From: Agapetus fuscipes
Lineage: Eukaryota; Arthropoda; Insecta; Trichoptera; Glossosomatidae
Reading direction: 5' to 3'
Length of the DNA: 64,000 nt
Assembly (NCBI GenBank): GCA_951799405.1
Contig: OX637356.1
Location: 14,531,229 to 14,595,228, forward strand
Program-made: the position numbers and the translations under genes
Shown: positions 10,452 through 20,540 of the stretch, piece after piece
How positions within the stretch are numbered: the stretch's first letter is position 1
How the letters are laid out: each line of letters opens with the position of its first letter
Notes under the pieces: generated by a model
Told to the model about the DNA's origin: nothing
The model's input: only the letters and a program-made list of their open reading frames with translations
Database searches by the model: none

Positions 10452-10735
10452 AATACAAGTCACACTGTAAACTGTAACTCTTCCGCTTTTGCGCTAGGGG
10501 TGGTCGGACCTTCTATAAATCTGCCTCCATTTTTTCCTATCCTTACATACCTCTTTTGATTGATTCATAACCATCACCTTTTTCATACATTTTCTTCTTT
10601 TACACCCACTTTGTACATACAATTCTGTAACAATCCCCACAATCTGATCACACCATACAGGTACATTTCTTTGTCTTCCTTTACCTCTTTTGCTTGCAAG
10701 TCATTTTTTATTGTATTCGAAAGCTGCAATTTATT
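10452..10735 (-). repeat. WFGH-LINE 3' end
   Basis: On the minus strand this is the C-terminal coding end and tail of the WFGH-LINE: the tail GTTACAGTTTACAGT and GACCACCCCTAGCG, preceded by decayed coding sequence. It matches 17198-17518 and 63850-64000. Confidence 0.65.
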
Positions 10736-11124
10736 CATCATACATGAATGAATGGAAAGAATAGATGGGGTAGGCTGGGGAAAATGTGTGTTGGGTGGAA
10801 GGAAAATGTGATGAACCCCTAAAGCGGAAATTACCTAATGGGAAATATAATGTATGTACTGCAAAAAGCGACAGGCGGCGGGCTTTGAAAGCTTTATAAT
10901 GTCTTTAGTGCAAAAAAAATCCCAACTCTTTTTTTTTTTGAAGTCGGGAAATTTTCATACAGCCACGATAAAAGCACTGTGAACAAAAATATTTCACGTA
11001 AAAGCAAGTTAAAGTGATTTCGCTGTTTTTTATTTTTATTTTTTTACGAGTGTTTGAGCGATTTATTTTATTTTTATGTCTGAACAAAGAATCAAGCTTT
11101 CATGTATCTAAATATATAATTTAA
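10736..11124. other. Unassigned spacer
   Basis: No supported feature. Confidence 0.4.
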
Positions 11125-11190
11125 GTTTCGAACGGATATGTAAACATTTAAGGGTCATATTAAATGCATGCCCAAAAAAAACAAGCATAC
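11125..11190 (-). repeat. ATTAG-repeat fragment
   Basis: TTTAAGGGTCATATTAAATG and CATGCCC match the 3' third of the repeat in reverse. Confidence 0.5.
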
Positions 11191-11198
11191 AAGTTTAA

Positions 11199-11470
11199 AG
11201 GGGTGTATACCCTAAATCTGCCGTTTTAGTTTTTTACACTTTATGGTCTTAGCAAAAGAGTGACAGTAATGAAAAAAATCAAGCGTGTTTATTATTTTTG
11301 TGTGTACGATGGTTTTCACATTATATATTGTAATTATGTATTCATTCGCATATTCATCGACCACGATTCCCGGTGGAGCAACTACGAATTCATTTTTGAT
11401 TGTTTTTGCACTACCCATAATCTATATTGCATGCCCACAATGAAAGTTAAAAGGATATAGGGCATACCTA
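11199..11470. mobile_element. Decayed MITE related to the CCCTTAGTACGAG family
   Basis: The internal segment AATCTGCCGTTTTAGTTTTT, then TTACACTTTATGGTCTTAGC, then AAAAGAGTGACAGT matches the core of the MITE at 34085-34320 in reverse. The ends GTATACCCTA and TAGGGCATAC are only roughly inverted, so boundaries are approximate. Confidence 0.45.
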
Positions 11471-11504
11471 AGCGACGTTTTGATCAAAAATGAGTTATGA
11501 AGGC

Positions 11505-11783
11505 TATCCTATCTATAATCTATAATCTAAGTTGCAAGGATATAGTATTCATTCAAAGCTCTCAAATGTATGCCCACAAACAAAAACGAGTAGTTCGCGC
11601 TCACAAACGCTGCATGTGTAATTACAAATTAAAATCCAAACCTCAAATGAACATAGACCCTGAAATTACACCCTGAAACTTTTACTAACCTTCCCTAAAA
11701 TCAGAGGTGACATTGGAAAAGTGAACCATATTTTAAAGTACCTATAGGTGATCAGCTTTATACCAACCTATAAGTCAGGGAAT
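11505..11783 (-). repeat. ATTAG-repeat, full-length
   Basis: Starts AATCTATAATCTAAGTTGC and ends ACCAACCTATAAGTCAGGG. A reverse SINE-B2 follows immediately. Confidence 0.78.
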
Positions 11784-11796
11784 TTGTAATTATATA

Positions 11797-12090
11797 TTAG
11801 GATGATTTATTTGGTGAACGCTGTTTTTGTGTGTATCACATCTCAAGAGCCCTCTGCGAGCTTGGTCATCGCTGTAGAAAGTGCTAATTCTCAAGCAAGA
11901 CACGTTGCTGTAAGGTTGGATGGACCTTTCAGTGACCGGTCTTTGGGAAAGGTTTATGAATTTTTCAACACAGCGAAGAGCAAATTTTAAAACATAAATG
12001 GTATATTTTTTGTGCTCCGCCGGGATTTGAACCCACAACCTTCCATTCAGAGTCCAAAGTGTTGCCACTGGACTTTGGACCGGTCCAATA
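11797..12090 (-). repeat. SINE-B2
   Basis: Reverse copy. The tail variant GATTTATTTGGTGAACGC with CTCAAGAGCCCTCTGCGAGC is at the left and the tRNA-like head at the right (GCCGGGATTTGAACCC as reverse B box; GTTGCCACTGGACTTTGGACC as reverse A box region). The tail differs from the A-rich SINE-B1 tail. The same B2 tail is at 19880-19947 and 50463-50527. Confidence 0.8.
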
Positions 12091-12692
12091 ATAATGATAA
12101 TTTCATATTTGCCCTTTATAGGTACTCATATTATAATTGCCAAAAAAAAATCGAAGTAGTTTTTTTTAGTTTTTCCCGTTGTTTTTGTATAGAATGTAAT
12201 TCTTACGTATTTACAGATCATATATTTAGTTCACATAACTTCCCCGTCATACCACATCCTATTTAATTTGACGTCAGTTTTATACATAAATTACCTTCTA
12301 AAATAATTAGAAACAAACACTAAATTTTCCCTATCAATATGACGTACTTATTTCATTATTTCATTAATAAAATTATATTTTTCAATTTCACACGTGTACT
12401 TCATCATTACTTTATCAACAAACAAAAAAACGACTTCATTTTACGTCTCTCCACTACTTGTTTGGCTTATACACCATATCGATACCTTAAAGATAAAAAT
12501 GAATAAGGTCTATATTAAATTCACATAGGTTCCTTAAATAAATGCACCCTTTTTTCCTATTTTCTACTAGATAAAACACTATAAAAGTGCGAATATTTTA
12601 TAGTTTTGACGTTTTTCATGAGAACTGCCTTAAAATCGGTTCACTTACATAAGTATTATAATTTGTTGATTTTAAAAATGTAATTTGTTGTG
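12091..12692. other. Unassigned AT-rich spacer
   Basis: No gene. The segment AAATAAATGCACCC to AAAGTGCGAATATT (about 12537-12598) resembles 34653-34712, which hints at an old unclassified repeat. Confidence 0.4.
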
Positions 12693-13262
12693 ATTGTTCC
12701 TTGATTTATAGGTTGATATAATAATAATAATTAAACAAATTTATATGCGCCTTTTTGTGATTTATATTACTGCAAAGGCGAATGTGGGTGGTATGCGGCT
12801 AACCACCCATGCTGTAGAAAATGGTTCACTTTGACAATGTCACCGCTGGTTCAGGGAAGGTCGGCAGGAGTTGCAGGGTCTATGTTCATTTGAGATTCGG
12901 GTTTTTATATTGTAGGTTCACATGCGGCATGTTTAATCGCGAACTTATACGTGTGAATCTTTTTAATGTTACATATCGCACCCTGAGAATGAAAGTGACC
13001 TATTTTAAAAAAAATGTAAAATGACTTTAATACACAGAATGACTCAAAGGTACAATCTATATCACTTTTATTAAAAGACAAAGAGACCGAAGTAGGCCTC
13101 TATCACTATTTGACCATAAATAATCTGTTTTTAAATATAGGTGTAATAGAGTGTACCTTTTTGAGTCATTCTGAGTATTTAACTCATTTTACCAAAATTT
13201 TGGAATAGGTCACTTTCATTCTCAAGGTGCGATATATTTGCAACTAAGATTAGATTAGATGG
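12693..13262 (+). repeat. ATTAG-repeat interrupted by a MITE
   Basis: The 5' end CCTTGATTTATAGGTTGATA is followed by about 70 foreign bases (12720-12786). The repeat then resumes as GTGGTATGCGGCTAACCACC, runs to 12976, is broken by a MITE and finishes at 13232-13262 with TTTGCAACTAAGATTAG. Confidence 0.78.
12977..13231. mobile_element. MITE with about 28-bp inverted repeats
   Basis: The ends CGCACCCTGAGAATGAAAGT and the complement of ACTTTCATTCTCAAGGTGCG are near-perfect inverted repeats, flanked by ATAT on each side (12973-12976 and 13232-13235). A second inverted pair lies inside: GAATGACTCAAAGGTACA with TGTACCTTTTTGAGTCATTC. No ORF. The superfamily is not clear from the ends. Confidence 0.75.
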
Positions 13263-13311
13263 TGATTTTATTCAAAGATGAAAATTGAATGAAAAATTAT
13301 TCTGCATTTAC

Positions 13312-13440
13312 CAGAATTCCGGTCACCAAAAATTTATACAGCCCTACAACAACTGGGTGTTGCTTGAATAATAGCGACAACCAAGGTTACAACAGGCTCT
13401 TCAGGTGTGATTCACATAAATCTAGAACTCACCAATTAAA
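13312..13440 (+). repeat. SINE-B2 3' part, degenerate
   Basis: CCGGTCACCAAAAATTTATA, then CAACAACTGGGTGTTGCTTG, then CTCACCAATTAAACCATT matches the 3' half of the SINE-B2 at 19643-19947. Confidence 0.6.
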
Positions 13441-13849
13441 CCATTTCTACATTTTTTTCAATCCAAAAAAATGTTCTCTAGAAAACCAAAAATTATGCTC
13501 TAAAAACATGCATAGAAAACGACTGAAAAAAAAACAAAAAGATGTTTATTTTAGTGGACACATTCAAAGGTAAAAATATAAGGTCTGAAGTGAACAAAAA
13601 AGAAAGGTTCTCAAGACTCTTAAAAAACCTTGAAGATCTGGTTTCCATTTTGAACCCTTGTCTTCTCGATAGAAAGCAACATATTTTTATGAACAGCCTT
13701 TCTCCACTAAAACTCTGTCACAATGACAGGTGCTGTAACTGGATACGGTCACGTATTGCACTTAAGCGTTTTGAAAATACTGAAAAAGTGAAATCTTTTG
13801 TGGGAAAGGTTTACGGCATTTTTCTTTTTTTGTTATTTCTTAAATTATA
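13441..13849. other. Unassigned spacer
   Basis: Open frames of 90-100 codons exist on the plus strand, but they show no recognisable domain or repeat signature. Not called as genes. Confidence 0.35.
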
Positions 13850-14090
13850 GTTTGGTATGAGGCTGACCTCCCATAGGTACTGTAAAAAATGGTTCACTTT
13901 TCCAATGTCAACCTGTTTCAGGGCAGGTCGGCAAAATTTTAAAGGTTTATGTTCATTTGAGGCTTAGATTTTAATTTGTAAGTACATATGCAGTATTTGT
14001 ATGCGCAAACTTTTACGTGTCTGTTTGTGGGCATGCATTTAATATGAATTGGAAATATTTATACATTTTTGCAACTTATATTATAGATGA
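13850..14090 (+). repeat. ATTAG-repeat, diverged
   Basis: TTTGGTATGAGGCTGACC to TTTTTGCAACTTATATTATAG, with the usual order of internal blocks. Confidence 0.7.
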
Positions 14091-14104
14091 TAGTCTTACA
14101 TCTT

Positions 14105-14310
14105 CTTCTTTTGCCTCTTTAGTGAAGGTTGGCGATCATCATAGCGAATTGTAACTTCAATACTGCGGCACGAAAGAGGGATTTTGTGCTTCTGCCAAAC
14201 CACTGTCTCAGGTTCTTCAACCAAGATGTGGTCCATTGACCAGGAGCTCGTATTTCCTCAATTCTTCCCAGTAAGATGGCATGCAGCAGTGAATAGGTAC
14301 TTCTCATAAT
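14105..14310 (-). repeat. LINE ORF2 C-terminus with GAAGAAG tail
   Basis: The minus strand encodes a LINE end: APGQWTTSWLKNLRQWFG followed by LFRAAVLKLQFAMMIANLH and a stop, then a GAAGAAG tail. The SWLKNLRQW-LFRxA-ANLH pattern is a common C-terminus of insect non-LTR elements. It is a 5'-truncated copy. Confidence 0.6.
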
Positions 14311-14359
14311 GAGAACATTATGTGATAGAAATCATCAGTCTTGGAACACAGTGTCGCAA

Positions 14360-14641
14360 CTCGCAACTAAGCTACACATTTAGTGTAACTTCTTGCGTGT
14401 CTTCGCCGAAGGGGTCGCATGTGGCGATTCGGGACCAATTTATTTTTACAGGTCAGGGGGCCGGCCTCACACCAACCACTTCAGTTGATGGGGGGGTTTC
14501 CCAGCTCCCGAGGTGGTTGGTTCTCATTTCTTGTGAAGGCTGAGTAAGCTCTGCCTGTATTTATTTTGGGTTGGAAATCAACACTGAAACGCGAAATCAT
14601 TTCTGACACCCTCGGTAGGGATCGAACCCGTTCTCTCAGCT
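14360..14641 (-). repeat. SINE-A, truncated at the head
   Basis: Reverse SINE-A from CAACTAAGCTACACATTTAG to the reverse B box (GTAGGGATCGAACCCG). The A-box end is missing. Confidence 0.75.
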
Positions 14642-14742
14642 TGTTATAAAGTAAAAAAAAAAAAAAAGTTGTTAAAAAAAACAATACCTTTAATCTACAC
14701 ATTATTTCTAATTAGAAAACTAACTAAATAACAACAAAAACT

Positions 14743-15072
14743 TGGACCGGTCCGTATTCCAGTGGCAACACTTCGGACTCGTAAATGGAAGGTTGTGGAA
14801 TCGGATCCCGGCGGAGCACAAAAATATACCATTTATATTTCGAATGTGCTCTTCGCTGGGTTGAAAAATTCATAAAACCTTTACCAATGACCGGTCACCA
14901 AAGGTCCATCCTTGCTTGAGTATTGGCGCTTTGTAGCGACGACCAAGCTCGTACACTTCTGCGGCACTACAAAAAGTGTCATAGACCCCTAGAGTCTTTA
15001 GAATCTAGGGAGTCTCCCGCACAGGATTTCTTAAAAAAAAAATATAAAAAAAAAAAAATAAAAAAAAAAAAC
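14743..15072 (+). repeat. SINE-B1, nearly full-length
   Basis: The head is TTGGACCGGTCCGTATTCC, with a B-box-like GGAATCGGATCCCGGC. The body is GCTCTTCGCTGGGTTGAAAA, and the LINE-derived tail is AGTCTCCCGCACAGGATTTC followed by an A-rich run. An internal deletion around 14905 removes about 20 bp relative to 37072-37392. Confidence 0.85.
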
Positions 15073-15344
15073 AGATTTTTACTTGTATCCTTATTGTGTA
15101 AGAGTATTTGATAACAATTAGATTACGAAAAATACAGGACAAAAAGCCATTTCGCTTTGTGTATTCTAACTACAAAATATTTATGCGTTATTCGGCTAAA
15201 TGCAGTCTCAGTTGTCCACAAAGACATCATGTGAATACTACATGATATTATAAAGTATATTGTATACATCACAAACAGTATATAATATATTGTGTATGCG
15301 GCATACAGAGCATACAAAATGTGTGTGTTACCGGAAATGTGGCT
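15073..15344. other. Unassigned AT-rich spacer
   Basis: TATA-rich tract (15230-15300) with no identifiable element. Confidence 0.4.
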
Positions 15345-15829
15345 AGCTTGTCATTTATGGAATTCCTAGGAAGTTTTTAATTCCTAGGAATTCTACAGAA
15401 TATGCGTGTATCAATGTGTGCATACATTGTACAGATTAGATGTAAAATATATGGTATAGCGAATGAAGGTAGTTGGTTATTCATAGAATTCCTAGGAAGT
15501 TTATAATTCCTAAGAATTCTAAGAATATGTATGTATCAATGTGTGCATAGGTACATTGTACATATGAGATGCAAAATATATGTTACAGCGAATGTAGGTA
15601 GTCGGTTATTCATAGAATTCCTAGGAAGTTTATAATTCCTAGGAGAGCGAATATGTATGTCTCAATGTGTACATGATATACATACATTATATAATTATAT
15701 AAGATGCAAAATATATGTAACAGCGAATGTAGGTAGTTGGTTATTCATAGAATTCCTAGGAAGTTTATAATTCCTAGGAAAACGAATATGTATGTATCAA
15801 TGTGTACATGATATACATACATTATATAC

Positions 15830-15892
15830 ACTGTAACTCTGTCGCCATTCCGCTAGGGGTGGCCAGAGCCTCTGCTGAGTTGCTTATTATTC
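15830..15892 (-). repeat. WFGH-LINE 3' tip
   Basis: ACTGTAACTCTGTCGCCATT, then CCGCTAGGGGTGGCCAGAGC is the tail of the WFGH-LINE in reverse, here only about 60 bp. Confidence 0.65.
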
Positions 15893-16297
15893 ATGGCTTA
15901 TTCATTTATTATTATTAAAACAAACTGAAAACAAACAATCTACGAAAAAATCCTATGAAATCCCATTATCAGGCTAGCATATGCTGAGTTAAACTACATA
16001 TTCTAGAATAAAATTAAACATGATATAATTTAAATGACCAAAAAACTTAAATTAAACATGATCAAAATTAAACTGTCATTTATTTGCTCTGAACAACATG
16101 TATGAATTATCTTAGAGTTTGAATACATTTTCTAAAGAATTTCTAGAATTTTTTTAGACCATTTCAAATATTCACAATTCCAAAAAATATGTAAATTATG
16201 CCAGAATTTTTATGCCATTTCTAGGAATAATATAAAGTTCCATACAAAATCTAGGAATTCCCTGCGAACATTTCAAACATTCACATTTATACCAGTA

Positions 16298-16570
16298 CAC
16301 TGAGTACAACTTGCAAAACTTGAGTAAAATAAAGTGTACGGAAAGTATTAAAGAGTTGTTTTTCCCAAAATCTGCGGTTTTTTGTTTGTTTTAACTTGAT
16401 TTTTTCATCACTGTAACTCTTTTGCGAAAATCATAAAGTGTAAGAAACAAAAACGGCAGATTTTGGGGAAAAGCACTCTTTAATCTATAATAATCTAATC
16501 TCTAATCTAAAATACTTTAATACTTTCCATAAATTTTACTTTACTCAAGTTTTGCAACTCGTACTAAGGG
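16298..16570. mobile_element. Tc1/mariner-like MITE (CCCTTAGTACGAG family)
   Basis: A near-palindromic element. The right end is TTTTGCAACTCGTACTAAGGG with TA flank at 16571-16572; the left end is a diverged copy after TA at 16296-16297. It shares its core (CAAAATCTGCGG, CATCACTGTAACTCTTTTGC) with 34085-34320. A short ATCTAATCTCTAATC tract is inserted near 16490. Confidence 0.75.
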
Positions 16571-16790
16571 TACAATACATTAATCATCGTAAAATTTATT
16601 TACATTTCCTAGGAATGATATTAACTTTCTAAGAATTCCCAGGAATTTCCTAAAAGCATTTCAAACATTCAAGAGTAGTGAATAAATTAATTATCCTACA
16701 ATTCCTAGGAATGATATAAACTTCCTAAGAATTCCTAGGACAATTTGAAACATTCACAGTAGCAGCGAATACATTTTCATCACATACGAG

Positions 16791-17090
16791 ATTCTTTTTG
16801 TGTATTTTTGTCATGAATTATTTATGAAAACATTCGCAACTAAAAATATTGCTCTCATTTTGTACTCTAGCCCAGGAAATGGTTTGTAACTCAGTTGTTG
16901 TGTACAGAGCCGACTGTTTATGTTGTGCTCTCATTCAAAACAACATTCCTTTTTAGTTTGCCGTAAAGATCTGCACACATTATTTATGACGTTCAATAGT
17001 GAATTTGTTTACTTTCTTTCCTAGGATTTATTTTATTTTTAGGATAATCTTAGGATAATTATATGGAATAAAATAGAGCATTCGCATAAG
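16791..17090. other. Unassigned spacer
   Basis: No supported feature. Confidence 0.4.
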
Positions 17091-17625
17091 TCCTGTCGAT
17101 AGTTTATTTGGTAAAGCAGTTGCATTCAATGCCAAAGAGTTAGGGTTCGTACCACACCAAGGGTGTCAGAAATGATTTCCTTATTTGGTGCTTATTTACT
17201 GTAACTGTAACTCTGTCGCCATTCCGCTAGGGGTGGCCAGAGCCTCTGCAGAGTTGCCTCCATTTTTTCCTATCCTGACATACCTCTTTCAATTTCTTCA
17301 TATCCATCACCTTTTTCAGGCATTTTTGTATATCCCATTCTTTCACAATCTCCTCAATCTAATCACACTTTACTTTTCTCGGTCGTCCCTTCCCTCTTTT
17401 TCCTTTCACACTTTCTTTGTATACATACTTTGTCAGTCTATCATCATTCATTCTTTTCACATGCCCAAACCATCTCATCACATTCTTTTGTTCTTTAACT
17501 TTCACATCCTCACATCCTTCAAACCCAAAATACCAGCAAGGTGTACCTACTCAGCGTTTACAAGAAATGAGTACCAGCCCCTTCGGGACCTAAAAAGCCC
17601 CACTTCAACTGAAGTGGAAACCGGC
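17091..17625 (+). repeat. SINE-A split by a WFGH-LINE insertion
   Basis: The head part (17091-17197) begins GTCCTGTCGATAGTTTATTT with B-box remnant AGGGTTCGTACC. The body resumes at about 17519 (CAAACCCAAAATACCAGC) and continues through ACAAGAAATGAGTACCAGCC to ACTTCAACTGAAGTGG. The break falls within the TTTATTTCAAACC stretch of intact copies. The tail is lost. Confidence 0.75.
17198..17518 (-). repeat. WFGH-LINE 3' end inserted in SINE-A
   Basis: Reverse LINE tail starting ACTGTAACTGTAACTCTGTC. The minus strand codes a decayed C-terminus with WFGHVKRMN and RKKWRQLC blocks. It interrupts the SINE-A cleanly. Confidence 0.75.
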
Positions 17626-17689
17626 CTTTTCAGATGTACAGACTATTTTTTATCATAAAAACTAGGAAAGCAATGATATCAAATGGAAA

Positions 17690-18335
17690 ATACAACACAG
17701 AAAATGTGACAGGATAAAACGGCACATGACATAACAACACATGTCATAAAACATCACAATGACAGTACATTTCATGACAAAACATCACTATGACGAAACA
17801 ACACCGAAAATACATCACTAAAAAAACGCAACGCAACTAAGCTACACATATAGTGTAATTTCTTGCCACGTTATCCCCGAAGGGGTCGCATGTGGCGAGT
17901 TGAACCTATTTATTTTTACAGTTAAGGGGGCCGGCCTTACGCCAACCAATTCAGTTGAAGTGGAGGTTTCCCAGCTCCCGAGAGTGCTGGTACTCATTTC
18001 TTGTGAAGGCTGAGTAAACCTTGCCGGTATTTTATTTTGGGGTTTGAAATAAACACCGAAACGGGAAATCATTTCTGACACCGTCGGTGGGATTCGAACC
18101 CGAGCTTTCGGCATGGAATGCAAGCACTCTACCACCTGAGCTATCGACCGGACTAACTAAGACAATGATTTTTCATGTGCAATTTATAGTATATTCTGTT
18201 TAAGGAATGTGATGTTTTGTCATATGATTTACTGTCATTGTGATGTTTTGTCATGGAATGTTCTGTCATGTGTCATTCTGTCATGTGTCGTTATGTCATA
18301 TTCCGTTTTATCATTGTGTTGTTCTATTATGGAAC
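17690..18335. repeat. Second fold-back repeat, with SINE-A at its centre
   Basis: The left arm (17690-17825) has repeated ATGACAAAACATCAC-like motifs (GATAAAACGGCACATGACAT, CATGACAAAACATCACTATG). The right arm (18190-18335) is its inverse (GTGATGTTTTGTCATGG, then CATGTGTCGTTATGTCATA, then CCGTTTTATC). The arms pair in matching order, so this is a palindrome into whose middle a SINE-A inserted. Confidence 0.6.
17828..18155 (-). repeat. SINE-A, full-length
   Basis: Reverse copy from CGCAACTAAGCTACACATAT to the head with reverse B box GGGATTCGAACCC and A box CTACCACCTGAGCTATCGACC. One of the best-preserved copies. Confidence 0.87.
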
Positions 18336-18537
18336 CAAAGAAAAAATAGCTGAATTATAAATAAGTCCCATTACACTCGACGTTCTACGTTTAGCTTTAC
18401 ATCCGAGACGATTGGACCCGAACCAAAAGCTCGCAGCGGAGCTTTCAACCTCACGGCGACCGGAAATTAACCATATCAGGGGATCTTCACGGGGGGGGGG
18501 GGGGCGGCAAAGTTTCATAGAGGTATAATATAAGTGA
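18336..18537. other. Spacer with poly-G run
   Basis: A 14-G tract at about 18491-18504; otherwise nothing recognised. Confidence 0.4.
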
Positions 18538-18602
18538 AGATGAAAGAAGTGTGTAAAGACAGAAAGAAATGGCGGTTAATCTGTGATGTTGGCGGCTAGG
18601 GT
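18538..18602 (+). repeat. WFGH-LINE 3' fragment
   Basis: AGATGAAAGAAGTGTGTAAAG and AAAGAAATGGCGGTTAATCT match the end of the WFGH-LINE coding region at 58328-58375. Confidence 0.65.
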
Positions 18603-18691
18603 TTTTTAAATTAAAATTTGTTTTCTGTTAGTTTTTGATGTCCATACAAAATATTATAATTTAGTGATTTTAAAAATGTAATTTGTCATGT

Positions 18692-18957
18692 ATGTTCCTT
18701 GACTTACAGGTTGGTATGCGGCTGACCACCCATACTGTGAAAAAATGGTTCACTTTGCCAATGTCACCCCTGTCTCAGGGAAGGACGGCAAGAATTGCAG
18801 GGCTTATGTTCATTTGAGATGGGTTTTTATAATGTACATAGGTCCACATGCGGCATGTGTTAGCGCAAAATTATACATGTCTGCTTGTGGGAATGCATTT
18901 AATATAAATCATAAATTATATATATATCCTTGCAGCTTAGATTAGATTAGATTAGAA
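18692..18957 (+). repeat. ATTAG-repeat, full-length with clear tail
   Basis: Starts CCTTGACTTACAGGTTGG and ends GCAGCTTAGATTAGATTAGA. It shows the whole family structure. Confidence 0.85.
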
Positions 18958-19218
18958 GATGGAACTAGCTTACGCCATTGAATTACTTCGTTTTCTTCTT
19001 TCTTTGCGTATGGCCGGCAAGCGCAACAAATTTCTTGGCCATCGGGCCGCATCAAATGCGAAGATCCAAGCCCTATATTCACTTCACTGCTCCTGGCGTG
19101 GCTTCGTGGAGGTCTTTCAGGCCAGGAGGGTGTCTTCTGATGGGGCACTCCTCCACTATGTGCCGGACAGTCTGGTTCTCCGCCCCACAGTCACACCCTG
19201 GAGATACTTACTTTGCGC
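18958..19218 (-). repeat. LINE ORF2 C-terminal fragment with Cys/His motif
   Basis: The minus strand encodes CDCGAENQTVRHIVEECP, the Cys-rich end common to several insect LINE ORF2 proteins, followed by RRHPPGLKDLHEATPGAVK and a stop. 5'-truncated; the A-rich 3' end is at about 18960. Confidence 0.65.
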
Positions 19219-19242
19219 CTTATAATAATTTTAAAAAAGCCG

Positions 19243-19442
19243 AAGAGGTTGCATGTCGTGATTTGGGACCTATTTATTTTTACGGGTAAAAGGGCCGGCA
19301 CACCAACCACTTATAGTTGAAGTGGGGGTTTTTCAGCTCCCTAGGGGGCTGGTTCACATTTCTCGTGAAGCCTGAGTACCTACACCTTGCCGTTATTTAT
19401 TTTGGGCTTGAAATAAGCGCCTTAACGGGAAATCATTTCTGG
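19243..19442 (-). repeat. SINE-A, middle part
   Basis: Reverse fragment (TTTATTTTTACGGGTAAAAG to AACGGGAAATCATTTCTGG) lacking both the tRNA-like head and the tail. It abuts a SINE-B fragment at 19443. Confidence 0.7.
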
Positions 19443-19640
19443 TAAGCTTGGTCGTCGCTACAAATCACCAATTCTCAAACAAGACCCAATTGCTGTAAGG
19501 TTGGATGGACTTGTGGTGACCGGACTTGGTAAAGGCAGATTAATTTTTCAGCCTATCTAAGAGAATTTCAAAAATTTTTTTTTTTTTGTAATCCGCCGTC
19601 AATCCAACCCTCAACCTTCATGTTAGCCACTAAACTTCTT
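19443..19640 (-). repeat. SINE-B fragment, diverged
   Basis: AAGCTTGGTCGTCGCTACAA, then GGTTGGATGGACTTGTGGTG is the SINE-B body in reverse. The head is heavily mutated. It lies head-to-head with the SINE-B2 at 19643. Confidence 0.65.
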
Positions 19641-19642
19641 GG

Positions 19643-19947
19643 GCCGGTCCGTAGTCCAGTGGCAATACTTCGGACTCGTAAATGGACGGTTGTGGATTCG
19701 AATCCTAGCGGAGCACAAAAATATACCATTTATATATCCAAACGTGCTCTTCGCTGGGTTGAAAAATTCATAAACCTTTACCAAAGACCGGTCACTGCAA
19801 AAGGTCCATCCAACCTTACAACAACTGTGTCTTGCTTGAGAATTGGCGCTTTCTACAGCGATGACCAAGCTCGCAAAGGGCTCTTGAGGTGGGATACACA
19901 CAAAAACAGCGCTCACCAAATAAATCATTCTAATATTATTAAACTAT
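19643..19947 (+). repeat. SINE-B2, full-length
   Basis: The head is GGCCGGTCCGTAGTCCAGTGG with B box GTGGATTCGAATCCTAGC. The body contains CTCTTCGCTGGGTTGAAAA. The B2 tail is GGGCTCTTGAGGTGGGATAC, then GCTCACCAAATAAATCATTC, ending near an ATTATTA stretch. The anticodon-loop-like CTCGTAA recalls a Thr(CGT)-type tRNA; this is inference. Confidence 0.83.
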
Positions 19948-20540
19948 ACAGACCGGTCCCTTGTTATATGCTTAGAGTTTTTTTTGTTGCCTATACTCCT
20001 AAATTGTTTTGGGTCCCTTAAATTATAAGTCAATGTAGAATTTCAAAGGGTGGGGAACTTCAGGTGGCATAAAGAACTTCTCGGGGTGTGGACGGAGAGA
20101 GCTTCAGGGGGCGCAGAGAACTACAGTGGGTGGAGGGGGGCGGGGGGAAGTATTATTGCCAAGATCTTCCCGGCACATTCGGGATATCGGAAAATTATAA
20201 ATAGCTACAATATCTGTGAATGTGAAAATAGAAATATCTCACTAAAGAAATGTGTGGGTGTGAAAGGTTTTCCATTTCCAAAAAAATATATATTATTATT
20301 ATGAAATGCTCCCAAGGCATTTCTTTTCTTTTTATAGGTATCTTTTTTTAGATTGATCCTTTAACTTATAGGATTATATGGTTGTTAGATGTTGTATTTT
20401 ATTTTATTTTTTTAATAAAATCCTGAAGAGAAAATCAATTTACAATATAATTTTTGCTGGGCCAGAAATAGGAAAAAACATTTGAAATTGATATGTTTGT
20501 TTTAATGAGTTTTAAATTTATAAAAACCCAATTAGATCAA
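19948..20540. other. Unassigned spacer
   Basis: Includes a G-rich tract (20095-20160). No gene, RNA or repeat recognised. Confidence 0.4.

Larger units (their letters stand above)
15345..16790. mobile_element. Putative fold-back element with AATTCCTAGGAA arrays in inverted orientation
   Basis: The left arm has four units of about 126-135 bp, each with AATTCCTAGGAAGTTTATAA and a second TTCCTAGGAA (starting at about 15361, 15487, 15616 and 15751). The right arm (16590-16760, with a weaker block at 16215-16255) carries the inverse order, for example CCTAGGAATGATATAAACTT followed by CCTAAGAATTCCTAGG. Long tandemly repeated inverted arms fit a fold-back DNA element. The centre holds a WFGH-LINE tail and a MITE. 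Outer ends and TSD were not found. Confidence 0.5.

Noticed and set aside
13542..13850. 102-codon ORF as a gene
   Set aside because: No domain, no splice context and no homologous copy recognised.
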